Position numbers and translations under genes: made by a program. The notes below the pieces were generated by a model. That model saw nothing but the letters and a program-made list of their open reading frames with translations. It had not been told where the DNA came from and made no database searches. A DNA stretch of 26,140 nt, taken from the NCBI GenBank assembly GCA_964475125.1, contig CAYYWP010000039.1, positions 1-26,140 on the forward strand. The letters run 5' to 3'. The stretch comes from CAYYWP01 sp964475125 (GTDB lineage Bacteria > Desulfobacterota > Binatia > HRBIN30 > CADEER01). Below are positions 1 through 11,000 of this stretch, one piece after another (the first letter of the stretch is position 1; each line of letters starts with the position of its first letter).

Positions 1-84
1 CCAGATATTCCTGCGTCGGCCGCCTGGCCAGGGCCGCCGATGCCTCGCCGATATATGCAACGAATTTCGGATACAGGACACTAG
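1..84. mobile_element. probable right end of an insertion sequence, body outside window
   Basis: Positions 73-84 (acaggacactag) are the exact reverse complement of positions 26087-26098 at the other edge. The similarity continues inward from each tip: 58-62 (caacg) and the aaat motif beside it match cgttg and aaat at the right edge. Two similar sequences in opposite orientation, each at a window edge, look like terminal inverted repeats of two copies of one insertion sequence. No transposase sequence is visible, so the family is not assigned. Confidence 0.45.
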
Positions 85-127
85 CAGTGATTCGCACCGC
101 GGCAAAAGAAGGGCTGAAAAGAAAGAG

Positions 128-212
128 CGGAGGGGGAGGGATTCGAACCCCCGAGCCCTTGCGGGCTGCCGGTTTTCAAGACCGGTGCCTTCGACCACTC
201 GGCCACCCCTCC
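128..212 (-). tRNA. tRNA-Ser (anticodon TGA)
   Basis: On the minus strand the sequence folds as a complete 85-nt class II tRNA. The acceptor arms GGAGGGG and CCCCTCC pair perfectly, with G as discriminator base. The anticodon stem is CCGGT/ACCGG around the loop CTTGAAA, which gives anticodon TGA (serine, UCN codons). A long variable arm (CAGCCCGCAAGGGCTC region) and a GGTTCGAATCC T-loop are present. CCA is not encoded. The strand just downstream of the 3' end is T-rich (CTCTTTCTTTTC), which may help end the transcript. tRNA-Ser genes are common integration sites, and a putative insertion-sequence end lies only about 45 bp away, but no attachment-site duplication was seen. Confidence 0.97.
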
Positions 213-349
213 AGTGCGCGGGAACGAGAGGCTTAGCATGGGGCGGCGCGGCTGGCGACGCAGGGAAGACCGTCATGCACCCGATTCTCCTCTGACCGCC
301 TCGGCTCGTAACGTCCTCGTCGGGCAAAGCCCCCTCCCGCCCCCGGCCC

Positions 350-378
350 TTGACGCACTTCCGTTGCCGCTCGATGAT
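350..378 (+). promoter_or_regulatory. possible sigma-70-type promoter
   Basis: TTGACG (350-355) and GATGAT (373-378) are separated by 17 nt. They match the -35 and -10 consensus at 5 of 6 and 4 of 6 bases. The site lies about 55 bp before the start of the haem-tagged beta-barrel gene. It is a weak call from consensus matching in GC-rich DNA. Confidence 0.25.
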
Positions 379-420
379 GGCGGCGGGTGGCGTTCGAAGG
401 CGCGCTCTCAGGAGCGCGGC

Positions 421-427
421 GGGGAGG
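421..427 (+). promoter_or_regulatory. ribosome binding site deciding the 433 start
   Basis: GGGGAGG lies 5 nt before ATG 433, immediately ahead of a good signal peptide. This argues against the longer reading from 214. Confidence 0.6.
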
Positions 428-432
428 CAGGG

Positions 433-1623
433 ATGAGGCGCGGAAAGATCGGGCTGTGGGCGCTGCTGGTGGTGCTGTTGGCGGCAGATGATGAGGTGCT
501 GGCGGAGCCGTATCTCGCCGTGCGCGAAGGGCAGAAGTGCAGTACCTGCCACGTCAACATGACCGGCGGGGGCATGCGCACGAGCTTCGTCTCGGCCCAC
601 GCCAAGGAAATCCTCCGCTACCCGGACTGGTGGGCATCGCTCACCAAACCCACCGACTACTTCACCGGCGAGATCAATCAGTTTCTCGCCATCGGCGGTG
701 ACCTGCGCGTCGACGCCACGGCGATCATGCAGGACGAGCCGAAGAACGGCCGGGTCAACAACAACCAGGCCTTTCGCAGCCGGCTGGAGGAGTTCGACAT
801 CACCGTCAACGAGGCCGTCAGCTATTTCGAGGTGCGCCTGATCCCCGACCTCCTGACCTTCTACTTGGACCAGCGCTGGCAGCCGAGTGTGGATACGCGC
901 GAGGCCTGGGCGATGCTGTACCTGCCGTGGGACATCTACCTGAAGGGCGGCGAGATGTTCCTGCCCTACGGCCTGCAGATCCAGGACGACAACGCCTTCA
1001 TCCGCGGCGGCCGCAACGGCTCGGCCACCACGGGTTTCAGCTTCAACGTCAGCCAGCCGGGCTTCGAGATCGGCTGGGAACCAGGCCCGCTCGCCATCGC
1101 CGGCGCCGTCTCGCAGGGCGCGGTGAACGACCGCGACGTGCAGATCACCGGCACGGTGTCCTCGATGTTCACCGATCTGCCGGTCGTGCCCAACGTGCTC
1201 GTCGGCTTCTCCGGCTCGCGCGTCGGGCCGTCGGGCAGCGAGACCTCCCAGGTCGGCTTCTTCACCGGCTTCACCATCGGACCCTTCACCTATCTCGGCG
1301 AGGTCGACTTCGGCCACTTCAGCTTCACCGACTCGACCACCGGCAAGCGCGTCAGCACCGGCACCTTCATCACCTACAGCGAGGGCAACTACCTGCTCTT
1401 CGACTGGCTCAATGCCAAGGTCGCGTTCGACTACGCCGACTACGACGGCAGCCTGCCGCGGCAGGGCAGCAGCAATGCCGAGAACCGCTTCAGCGTCGGC
1501 TTCGAGCCCTTCCTCGCCCGCTTCGCGCAACTGCGCTTCTTCTATCGCGTCAGCAACGGCGTCAGCTCCATTCCCGACCACAATCAGGGGCTGTGGATTG
1601 GCGAGATGCATATCTTCTTCTAA
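433..1623 (+). CDS. outer-membrane beta-barrel (porin-like) protein with an N-terminal CXXCH haem motif
   Basis: This is a 396-residue exported protein. Residues 1-24 form a signal peptide (basic MRRGK, then a hydrophobic Leu/Val core, AXA-like end at VLAEP). Right after it comes C36-S-T-C39-H40, a classic haem c attachment motif, followed by a Gly-rich NMTGGGMRTSF segment. The remaining ~330 residues alternate polar and hydrophobic/aromatic residues, have many Asp/Asn/Gly turns and end in Phe (HIFF). These are hallmarks of an outer-membrane beta-barrel. The start at 433 is preferred because GGGGAGG (421-427) sits 5 nt upstream; the reading frame stays open back to 214, but that stretch is Arg/Pro-rich and does not look coding. 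The role is not known; electron transfer across the outer membrane or haem-assisted sensing or transport are guesses. The lone CXXCH could also bind another metal or stay unmodified. Confidence 0.75.
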   Translation: MRRGKIGLWALLVVLLAADDEVLAEPYLAVREGQKCSTCHVNMTGGGMRTSFVSAHAKEILRYPDWWASLTKPTDYFTGEINQFLAIGGDLRVDATAIMQDEPKNGRVNNNQAFRSRLEEFDITVNEAVSYFEVRLIPDLLTFYLDQRWQPSVDTREAWAMLYLPWDIYLKGGEMFLPYGLQIQDDNAFIRGGRNGSATTGFSFNVSQPGFEIGWEPGPLAIAGAVSQGAVNDRDVQITGTVSSMFTDLPVVPNVLVGFSGSRVGPSGSETSQVGFFTGFTIGPFTYLGEVDFGHFSFTDSTTGKRVSTGTFITYSEGNYLLFDWLNAKVAFDYADYDGSLPRQGSSNAENRFSVGFEPFLARFAQLRFFYRVSNGVSSIPDHNQGLWIGEMHIFF

Positions 1624-1733
1624 GTTGTTACGTGGCTAGGTTGTTAGTTGTTAGGTGGAGAGCGGATTGAAGGTAATGTCCTAATTTGGGTAGGGCACTA
1701 CCGGATTGGCCTAACCGCTAGCGACGTAACAAC
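1624..1733. repeat. 110-bp inverted-repeat element between two genes
   Basis: The left end 1624-1639 (gttgttacgtggctag) and right end 1718-1733 (ctagcgacgtaacaac) are reverse complements with one mismatch in 16. A nested 6-bp pair (1650-1655 with 1710-1715) lies inside. gttgtta occurs three times on the left (1624, 1640, 1647) and cggattg twice (1663, 1702). The element begins directly after the upstream stop codon and ends 8 bp before the next start codon. Its composition is less GC-rich than its surroundings. It resembles a small non-autonomous or REP-type repeat, but a terminator or a long 5' leader hairpin is also possible. Confidence 0.55.
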
Positions 1734-1741
1734 CTGCCGCC

Positions 1742-3274
<1,533 letters not shown>

Positions 3275-3825
3275 TGGAGTTTGAGGGCCGGCGCCGCCGG
3301 CGCATCGTACGCGCCACACCAGTGAAACGCGCCAACCAGCAGAACGAAACTGGCAAGCACAAGGTGAAACAACGCCGGCAGGGCGGCGGCCGACCACCGA
3401 TCCGTGACGAGCCCGGTGACGGCGGCGAGAAGGCGAAGCAGCATCGTCACGAAATAGATCGCCCCGATGGCGAGGTACCACACCCCCCTGCGTGCGCGGG
3501 GCTGGATGCGTTCTGTCGACAGGCGCCAAGCGAGCCTCGACATCGCGAGCAAGATGAGCGCCTGCGCGCTCAGGAGTATCTCATAGGGCAGCCCGCTGCC
3601 TTGCCACGTATCGAACGCCGGCAACCACGGCACCGAATGAAGGCGCTGGACGAGCTGGGCCAGCACCCGGAATGCAAAGAAGACGACGAGAACCCATGCG
3701 CATGCGGCATACGGTGCGTGGTGTCGCGCCGCACGGCATCGACAAAGGTACGTCAGCTGGCAGGCCCACGGAGGGCAGTCGCGCCGGTCCTGATCCGTGA
3801 GCATCCGCTGGGGGTCAACTTCTCT

Positions 3826-5004
3826 TCAGCTCACCGAGAGCGGTGTGGGAAGCCGCAGGTCGCTGCGCCTGGTGAGGCCGAAGCCGGGGGCCGCCGGGGT
3901 CGGCCATGTCAGGAGGCCGCCGCGACCGAACATGAGCGCGGGTTCGCAGACCTCCCACGCCAAGAGCCGCGTGCCGAAGGCGCCCTCCTGGGCGACGAGC
4001 AGATCGCGCGCGTGGCTGGCGACGGTGAAGGCCGCCCGCGTCAGCAGACTGGTCTCGCCCACGTGCGCGCCAACGATGATGGGGATGGCATGCTGGCGGG
4101 CCGTGTCGACGACGCGCAACGCACGCACGATGCCACCCATTTTCGATAGGCGAACGTTGGCGATCCACGCACCGGGCGGCGACGGTTGCAGCGCATCACC
4201 GCGCATCGCGGCCGGCTTCGGCACGAATGGCATCCGCGCCAACGCGGCGAGCGGTACGGCATCGACGCAGCTTTCGTCGAGGATCACCCGTATGCCCGTG
4301 CTCGCCACCAATGCGGCGAGCGCCGGCCACTGGCGCGCGGGCAGCGGCTCCTCAATGGCGAAGAAGGGACAGTCGAGCGCCCGTAGGTACGCGGCCGCTT
4401 CCGTCGCGCTCGGCCACGCATTGTTGGCATCCAGGCGCAGGCGCCAGTCGGCCGCTGCGCAGCGCGCGAAGGCCGCAAGACAAGCGCGGTCGTTGACCAG
4501 ATTGCCGCACAGCTTGACCTTGAAGTCCGCAAAGCCGGCGGTCGCATACCGCTCGAGCACGGCGCAGAAGTCCGCGTACGACTCGACGCCGATGACCGCC
4601 GTGTAGCGAAACGTTCCCCGCACTTCCGGCAGGCCGAGCAGCGCCTCGACCGAAAGGCCGCGCTCTTTCGCCAGCCCGTCGAGCCAGGCGAGCTCGATGG
4701 CGCACCAGGCGGCCGGATTGTCATCCACCTCGGCGCGGTGCGCCGCCTCCCAGGCGATGAGATCGCCGACGCCGGAGATGCACGCACACAAGGCAGCGCG
4801 ATGCGTCGCGAAGAAGGCGTGCACGCTGTGCAAGTCCTCGCCGGTGACGTAGCGCCGCGGACACGCCTCGCCGTAGCCGATCGCTCCGCCGCGCGTGCGC
4901 ACCTCCACCCATGCGCTCTCCGTCGCGCCGCGCTCGGCCGCGGCATGGCGAAAGATGCGGTGGAAGGGGATGGCCATGCGCTGCAACGCCATGGACGGGC
5001 TCAT
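3826..5004 (-). CDS. enolase-superfamily enzyme (muconate-lactonizing/dipeptide epimerase/N-acylamino-acid racemase type)
   Basis: This 392-residue protein carries the full catalytic set of the muconate-lactonizing subgroup. The KxK motif is K162-V-K164. Metal ligands are D192 (LDANN), E218 or E219 (IEEP) and D243 (LDES). The second catalytic lysine is K288 (RLSKMGG). GAHVGETSL near 312 matches the C-terminal barrel loop. Members abstract the alpha-proton of a carboxylate and include o-succinylbenzoate synthase, cycloisomerases, dipeptide epimerases and N-acylamino-acid racemases; the sequence alone does not decide which. About 45 residues separate D243 from K288, roughly 20 more than in typical members, with an inserted Pro-rich stretch near 259-279. 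The gene sits 10 bp downstream of the hydroxylase-GH3 fusion. A start at M10 (MAIPFHRI) is possible. The pairing with GH3 favours an N-acyl or dipeptide substrate (inference). Confidence 0.85.
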   Translation of the reverse strand: MSPSMALQRMAIPFHRIFRHAAAERGATESAWVEVRTRGGAIGYGEACPRRYVTGEDLHSVHAFFATHRAALCACISGVGDLIAWEAAHRAEVDDNPAAWCAIELAWLDGLAKERGLSVEALLGLPEVRGTFRYTAVIGVESYADFCAVLERYATAGFADFKVKLCGNLVNDRACLAAFARCAAADWRLRLDANNAWPSATEAAAYLRALDCPFFAIEEPLPARQWPALAALVASTGIRVILDESCVDAVPLAALARMPFVPKPAAMRGDALQPSPPGAWIANVRLSKMGGIVRALRVVDTARQHAIPIIVGAHVGETSLLTRAAFTVASHARDLLVAQEGAFGTRLLAWEVCEPALMFGRGGLLTWPTPAAPGFGLTRRSDLRLPTPLSVS

Positions 5005-5014
5005 GGGGCACCGC

Positions 5015-7660
5015 TCAGAGAACGGGGGCGGGAGTCAGGGGGCGAGGATCGGGGTCTGACTGCTGCGATCCTGTCCCTGCGTCCTGAGCCGCAGACCCGC
5101 GATCCGCCAACCACGCGGTGTACGCAAAATCCAGATCCGCCGCGTAGCGCAGGGCGACAATCTTGAACTGCCCCTCGCGTTGACCGTTGGCGACGCACCA
5201 GGCGCGGTAGGCGTCAGCCCAGCCGGCGCGCAGGGGGCAGACCGCGAGGTCGGCCAGCCGGCCGCTGGCGCGCTTGCCGCGGTACTCGAGGTTGCGTTCG
5301 CCGAGCAGCGCGTCGATGCGTGCCGCGAGGCGACCCGGCTCGGGCGCGAAGCCGGCATCGTATTCGATCAGCAGGCGATAGCGCGCGCCAGCGACGTCGG
5401 CCAACATGATGAAAAAGCACGGCGCGCCGCCGAGCTCCCTGGCCGCCGCGTTCACGGCGTCGAGCACCTGGGCTTCGTACAGCTTCTCGCCGGTGATGTT
5501 GGTGACCCCCTTCCCCTTCTGCACGAAGGCGATCGTCGGCGTGGCGAGAAAGCGGCCGTCGACGCGCACGATGTCGTTGATGTCGTAGCGATAGAGGCCA
5601 TCGGCGGTGGTCGCGAAGACGTAGTACTCGCGCCCAAGCTCGAGGTCTTCCAACCTGCGAAACGCACCGACGCCACGCTCCCAGCTTTCCTTGTCGACGA
5701 ATTCGAAGAAGGTCTCCCACAGCGCCGGAATACCGGCATGCGAGGCGGCATCGACGGCGAGGCTGCCGCGGAACTCGCTCGCCAGGTAGCCGAGCTCAGC
5801 GATACGCGCCGCCGGAGGCAACAGCGCTCGCACGCGTTGCAGGGCAATGGCGCAACTGCCGCCGGTCCAGGTCGAGACGAGGCGAAGGTGCGGCCAGAGG
5901 TCGGCGAACGACGGCCGCGCGCGCGTCAAGGCCCGATGCAGCGCCTCGAGACGGGCGCGGTCGCAGGTGAGGCGCGACGCCACCGCGCGCCGCACGTGCG
6001 CCGGCAGCTCGGCAAAGCGCGAGAAGCGGTCGTGCGCCAAGTCGGCGAGCAACTCGGCGCGATGCCGGCACAGCAGGCTGATCAGCCGCAGGAACGTCGA
6101 AGGATTGGCCGTGGCCATCGCAGTGATGTTCGACTCGGCCAACGCCAGGCGCAGGATGAGCAGGTACCTGAGCTCGTGGTCCGCGACGTCGAACACCGCC
6201 GCCGGCACGACGTACTTCGCCCGCGCCAGGCGCGACATGGCGCGATACAGCGCCCCCGACAGCGAGCCGAACGGCTGGCCGCCCGGCAGCCTGCCCTCGA
6301 CCGCTGGGCTGACGACGGCCAGGATGCGACCGGCGTAAGCGCCCGGCACGTCGCGGTACTGAACGTAGGCGAAGACCGCTTGGCACCACCGGTGCCGCGC
6401 CAGCCCGGCGCGACTGACGGGGAAGTAGCGCGGGGCGCCGGTGGTGCCGCTCGTCTGCGCGTACAGGATCGGCGGTGCGGCGCTCAGACTGGCCTTTCCG
6501 GTGCTTTGATGCGCCGCGATGTACGGGCGGAGTGAATCGTAGGTCTGCACGGGCACGCGGCGGCGGAACTCCTCGACGGTGGCGATCGACGCGAAGCCAT
6601 GCGTACGACCAAACTCCGTGGTGCGATTGACCGCCAGAATGCGGCGCAGCACTGCCAGTTGGGTGGAGCCGGGGCGCGCCGCCGCTGCGACCAGCGGCCG
6701 CCACCCGCGCCAGTACGACCACGCCATTCGCGTGCGCAGGAGCGCGTTCAGGGCGATGTCGCGCCAGCTCAGCACGGGGCCCGCGACTCGATCGAGTGGG
6801 CCGCAGAACGGCGCGCGCAGCTGCGCCGCGAAGCGCTCCGGGTAGTAGCGGTTGCGGAGACCGAGCGCGCTGACCTTGCGCCCAGCGGGAAGGAAGTACG
6901 TGCCGAAGAGCAGGTCCCAGATCGCCAAGTGGTTGCCGTAATTGGCGTTCGACTCGCGCGCCAGTCGCGAGTGGTGCCAGCGGTGCAGCTCGGGTCCGCT
7001 GAGGACGTAGTTGAGCACGCCGAGGCGGACATTGATGTTGGCATGCTGCAAGAAGCCATGCAGCGAGTGGAAGACGACGTACAGCGCCAGCACCTCTGCA
7101 CTGACGCTGAGCAGTGCGAAGGGCAGCGCTTCGAGGGTGTATTGCAGCACCCGTTCGAGCGGGTGAAAGCGTCCGACGGTGAGCGCGTACAGCGACGTTG
7201 GCGCATGGTGGAGCGCATGCAAGCGCCACAAGGTCGCGCCGCGATGGGCCGCCACGTGCAGGCCGTAGCGGAGCGCGTCGGCGACGACGAGCAGGACCGC
7301 GAACTGTGCAGCCAGCGGCCAGGCATGCGGCCACCATTTCGCGATTCCGTGTCCGCGGCTGAACGATCCCAGCGCCGACGCCGTCGCCAGCGTGAGCGTT
7401 ACCGGGAGCGCGACCTGGACGATGAGCAGAAACGCGAGGTCGGTGCGAAACCCGCTGACGCCGGTCTTCCATTGTCGCCGATACGGCATCCACCTTTCGA
7501 GCCGGACGATGAGCAGCAGTCCGCCGGCAATGGACCCGTAACAGCCGAGCTGAACCGGAACGCCGGCGCCCAGCAGCGCCGCGTACGCCCCGATGCCAAC
7601 ACCGATCACCGTCGGATAGGCGAGCCGCTGCACGAGCCAGTTGGCGCCCGCGCCCAGCAT
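5015..7660 (-). CDS. fusion: membrane fatty acid hydroxylase/sterol desaturase domain plus GH3 acyl-adenylate/amido-synthetase domain
   Basis: This single 881-residue open frame joins two enzymes. Residues 1-~290 are hydrophobic and carry the di-iron histidine clusters of the fatty acid hydroxylase superfamily: H135xxxH139, H148xxHH152, H206 and H226xxHH230. Residues ~300-850 are a GH3 protein. The ATP motif is YAQTSGTTGAPRYFPVS (400-416). YRYDINDIVRV (690-700) and the hinge-like FVQKGKGVTNITGEKLYE (712-729) follow. GH3 enzymes adenylate a carboxylic acid and transfer it to an amine, usually an amino acid. The hydroxylase domain would oxidise a lipid chain in the membrane. The C-terminal ~30 residues are Ser/Asp/Pro-rich and look unstructured. 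ATG 7660 is preferred: GGAG lies about 10 nt upstream and the signal-like hydrophobic region follows. The frame is open to ATG 7738, which lacks a ribosome site. It heads the operon with the enolase-type gene and the membrane protein. Confidence 0.88.
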   Translation of the reverse strand: MLGAGANWLVQRLAYPTVIGVGIGAYAALLGAGVPVQLGCYGSIAGGLLLIVRLERWMPYRRQWKTGVSGFRTDLAFLLIVQVALPVTLTLATASALGSFSRGHGIAKWWPHAWPLAAQFAVLLVVADALRYGLHVAAHRGATLWRLHALHHAPTSLYALTVGRFHPLERVLQYTLEALPFALLSVSAEVLALYVVFHSLHGFLQHANINVRLGVLNYVLSGPELHRWHHSRLARESNANYGNHLAIWDLLFGTYFLPAGRKVSALGLRNRYYPERFAAQLRAPFCGPLDRVAGPVLSWRDIALNALLRTRMAWSYWRGWRPLVAAAARPGSTQLAVLRRILAVNRTTEFGRTHGFASIATVEEFRRRVPVQTYDSLRPYIAAHQSTGKASLSAAPPILYAQTSGTTGAPRYFPVSRAGLARHRWCQAVFAYVQYRDVPGAYAGRILAVVSPAVEGRLPGGQPFGSLSGALYRAMSRLARAKYVVPAAVFDVADHELRYLLILRLALAESNITAMATANPSTFLRLISLLCRHRAELLADLAHDRFSRFAELPAHVRRAVASRLTCDRARLEALHRALTRARPSFADLWPHLRLVSTWTGGSCAIALQRVRALLPPAARIAELGYLASEFRGSLAVDAASHAGIPALWETFFEFVDKESWERGVGAFRRLEDLELGREYYVFATTADGLYRYDINDIVRVDGRFLATPTIAFVQKGKGVTNITGEKLYEAQVLDAVNAAARELGGAPCFFIMLADVAGARYRLLIEYDAGFAPEPGRLAARIDALLGERNLEYRGKRASGRLADLAVCPLRAGWADAYRAWCVANGQREGQFKIVALRYAADLDFAYTAWLADRGSAAQDAGTGSQQSDPDPRPLTPAPVL

Positions 7661-8072
7661 ACCCGAGCAGTCTCCAACAAGGTCGTGCCCCCCTACCCGA
7701 TCTGCCAGAGTAGTGCCCGCTTCAGGTAGTCGCGCCATTTCACAGGCAACGTGAGCAAGACCAGCTCCAGGCGATGGAAAACGCGGTAAAGCCAGTTAAC
7801 TCAGGTGCTTACTGGCTCATGGCCGCGTGGCGCTCGCGGAGAGGCTGTGCAGCCAGTGTACAGAGGCGGTCATCTGTCGGCCCGCGACTTGGCGTCCGGG
7901 GTCTGGGCCGGAGCGAGTGCGCAGATCGGATGTAGCCCCGCACCGCGCCGACATGCGCCACGGGGCGGCGCGCTCCACCGCGGCTGAGATCCACAACGGC
8001 TCGGCCCCAAGCTGACCCGCGACCGAATCCCACAAGAGGGAGGCGATCGGCGCGAGCCGATTTGAGCCGACG
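7661..8072. other. 412-bp intergenic region between two minus-strand genes
   Basis: No complete gene or RNA was recognised. A weak hairpin, gccagt/actggc (7791-7796 with 7811-7816), is present. On the minus strand 7693-7800 reads as 35 open codons with a natural-looking membrane-proximal composition (VNWLYRVFHRLELVLL then LPVKWRDYLKRALLW) before a TAG, but without a start codon. This may be the tail of a decayed gene. The rest, 7801-8072, shows nothing coding-like. A promoter for the GH3 operon is expected here but was not identified. Confidence 0.4.
7693..7800 (-). pseudogene. possible remnant of a lost gene's C-terminus
   Basis: Between a TGA (7801-7803) and TAG (7693-7695) lie 35 sense codons with a plausible amphipathic, Trp/Tyr/Arg/Leu-rich sequence. 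There is no ATG, GTG or ribosome site to start it. It overlaps the N-terminal extension that ATG 7738 would add to the GH3 fusion in another frame, which is a further reason to prefer ATG 7660. Chance coding-like sequence cannot be excluded. Confidence 0.2.
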
Positions 8073-11000
8073 TCACTGCATCCCAGCGGTGGGCGTTAGA
8101 GAGCGAGTGCGGGAGGGCGTCGGCGTTTGCGTCGCGGTGGGCGTGATGGTCGGTGTGCAGGACGGCGACAGCACCGGGATCGGGTCCTGGCAGTTGTCGC
8201 CGAAGCCGGAGGGGGTGGGCGGGACCGGACAGACCTCGGCATCCTGGCTAATCACCTGTAGCGGGCGATTCCACTGCGCGTCATCGGGAAAACAGGTGAC
8301 GTGTGACGCCCCGACTTCGCCATAGCTCTTTGGTGTCCAGCTCGATGGCAGCTCGAAACGGTAGCCGAGGCAGCCGCTCGCCGGACAGTCGGAGAGCGAG
8401 AGCCCCTGCGAAGCAGGGGTCGTGCCGGCAACGCGGGTCGCCCACTTCCCGCAGATGGCACCGACCGTCTCGGCGAGATCGGGCTCGGCGAAGCTGCTCG
8501 AGAGTGCGCACTGCGAGCCGTCGGCGGCGATCTGGCAGGCATCGCGCGGCACGCATTTCTCCTCGTCGGCGCGGGTGGTGAATTCGAACTGGTCGGCGAT
8601 GAGGTTGCTGTCGAACTCGATCTCGAGCACGCCGTCGGGGTGTTGCGTCAGGCGAGAATTCAGCGCCGCCACGAGGGTCGGATCGTCGATCGGCTCGATG
8701 GCGAGATTGTTGGATGGTTCTCCGGCGACGGTGAGGTGCGGCAAGACCCACACCCACTCGCCGGTGCAGCCGGTGTAGAGCTGATACCTGGTTTTCGCGC
8801 CGCTCCTGGCGAAGAGCTGGTAGAGGACGTACTGCGACCCGGCGCTGAACGTCGGTAACTCGAAGGTGGTCGGCTGCGCGATGCACGACGTGCTCTGCGA
8901 GGTGGCGTCGGTATCGATGTAGTACACGCCGTCGCTCGCCATGAGGTACGGCGCCTGGCCGTTCTCGGCGCCCATCATGAACGTCGCCTGCGGACAGCTC
9001 CAGGTATCGCCGTCGCAGATGGCCCCCGTGCAGGGCGCTTCGCTGGTCAGCAAGCGCTGGCGGTAGATGGGCACGGCGGGGAACGTGCCCCAGACGCTCG
9101 GGTCGATCGCCGTCCCGTCCGCCGTCACCGGCGCGATGACGGTGGTCAGGAACTCGTTGGGCGAGGTCTGCACACCGGAGCTGAGACACTCGGGGCTCCG
9201 CGATGGCGAGTCGAAAAAGTGGTTGGCGCTCACCGACGACGTCTGCCGCTGCGGGCTTGGCAGCGACATCATGTCGCAGTCGTCTCCCCAGCAGTTGCCG
9301 GTGAACGTCCCGTCGAGGTCGTTGAGAATGGTGGAGAAATCGATCGGTGTGATGCCGGTGTACGTTTGCAACGGCACGTAGGTGCTCGGATGGTTGAGGC
9401 TCGCGGGATTGCCCTGGATGTACGAGTTGTACTGGTCGACGACGTTGTGCCGCGTGGTCTCGGTGTCGAAGGCCGAGTTCTCGAAGGCGAAGGCCGGCGG
9501 GTAGTAGAAGCCGTTCGGCTGTTTCCAGCCCACGGCGGCGTTCATCACGCACATGTTGTCGAGCGCCGGGTCCGGGTCGGGCTCGGCGGCGCAGGTCGCC
9601 GGCTGCACCGTGGAGAAGTAGATGCCGCATTCCGGGTTGCCGCCCGGCGCCTGGGTCGGATCGCATTCGAACGGCTCGGCGTTGGTGAAGGCGTTCCCCT
9701 CGGCGAAGAAGGGGCCGTCGTAGATGTTGATCAGGCGCTTGGGCTGGAAGCCCTGGGTGAACAGCGCGGTGCCATCGACCGGCAGCGGGCATGCACCGGA
9801 CTTGCAGAGGTCGATATCGAACGCCGGGCCGGCGCGGCCGGCGTCCGACACCCCATCGGGCTGGGTGGTGCCGGCGTAGATGCTGTCTTTGGTGATGGTG
9901 AAGTAGCCCGGTGGCGCCTGCGTCCAGGCTCCGCCGCTGACGAAGGTCAGGCCGCCGAAGAGCTGGTCGGTCACCGCGCCGTTGACGAAGGCGAAGAACT
10001 GCGGCCGCAGCCAGATGGCGCCGAAGTCGATCGGCGCCCAGTTGAAGGACGTCGTGAAGCGATCGATCAGCGTCAGTGAGCAGGAGGCGGTATTGCTCCC
10101 CGCATCCTGCGCCGTGCGCTGGGTAGCGCAGGCGTCGCCGCCGATCAGCACCGGCAGGTAGTCACCGGCGACCTCCGGCAGCATGTCGGTGGTTATCGCG
10201 TACGGATTGTTCACCGCGGTGTAGCCATACGTCTGCGGGATCGCCGGGGTCGGAGGAGGATCGACGGAGAGCGTCGTCTGCAGCGCATACTGCGACGTCG
10301 AGCAGGAATTGCCGCGGAAGCGTTTCAGCGGTGCCTGGCGCGTGGAGGCCTGGTTGTAGTCGGCGTAGCCGTCGGGCGAGGTCGTGCTGTCGGACCACGA
10401 GAGATGGGCGCTCGGGCCGCTGACGCCGGAGCCGAGCAGCCAGTAGCACGAGCCGTAGCCGCCGACGCCGACGACCTTGTTGCCGACCAGCTCGTTCCAG
10501 GTGTTCATGGTCCAGAAACCGACCGGCATGTATCCGTCGCCGCCATAGGGCGGTCCGCTCTGCACCGAGGGCAGGATCGGCGGGCTGAAGCGGTACGTCG
10601 GGTCCCACGGCGCCTGGGCCTGGAAGTACTCGACCAGCGAGCCCCGCACCGAGACGGCGAGATTGTGGCAGAGGAGGTTGTCGATCTCGGCACCGTCCTC
10701 GATGTAGTAGCCGTGCCCGACCGAGAGGAAGCCGACGTTGCGGGCGATCGTCACGTCGTGGGTGCCGTGGATGGTGACGAAGCGGTTCATCGAAGAGTGG
10801 ATCGACGAGTCCTTGAGGAAGGCGTTGGTGTAGGCGGTCGATTTCGCCAGATGGAAGTGCACCGGGTAATGAGCGAGACGGCCGCCCTGGCCGAGCTCCT
10901 CGAACTCGACGCCCTGCACCTGGAAGTTCTCGAAGCCCTGGCGGGCGATGACGTGCCCGCCGAAGTAGCAGTCGGGTGGGGTCGTGGCATTGCCGCTCGC

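Noticed and set aside
128..212. tRNA-Ser as the attachment site of an integrated element covering the window
   Set aside because: No integrase gene and no duplicate of the tRNA 3' end were seen.
214..432. N-terminal extension of the haem-barrel gene
   Set aside because: Arg/Pro-rich text ahead of a clear signal peptide; a good ribosome site supports ATG 433.
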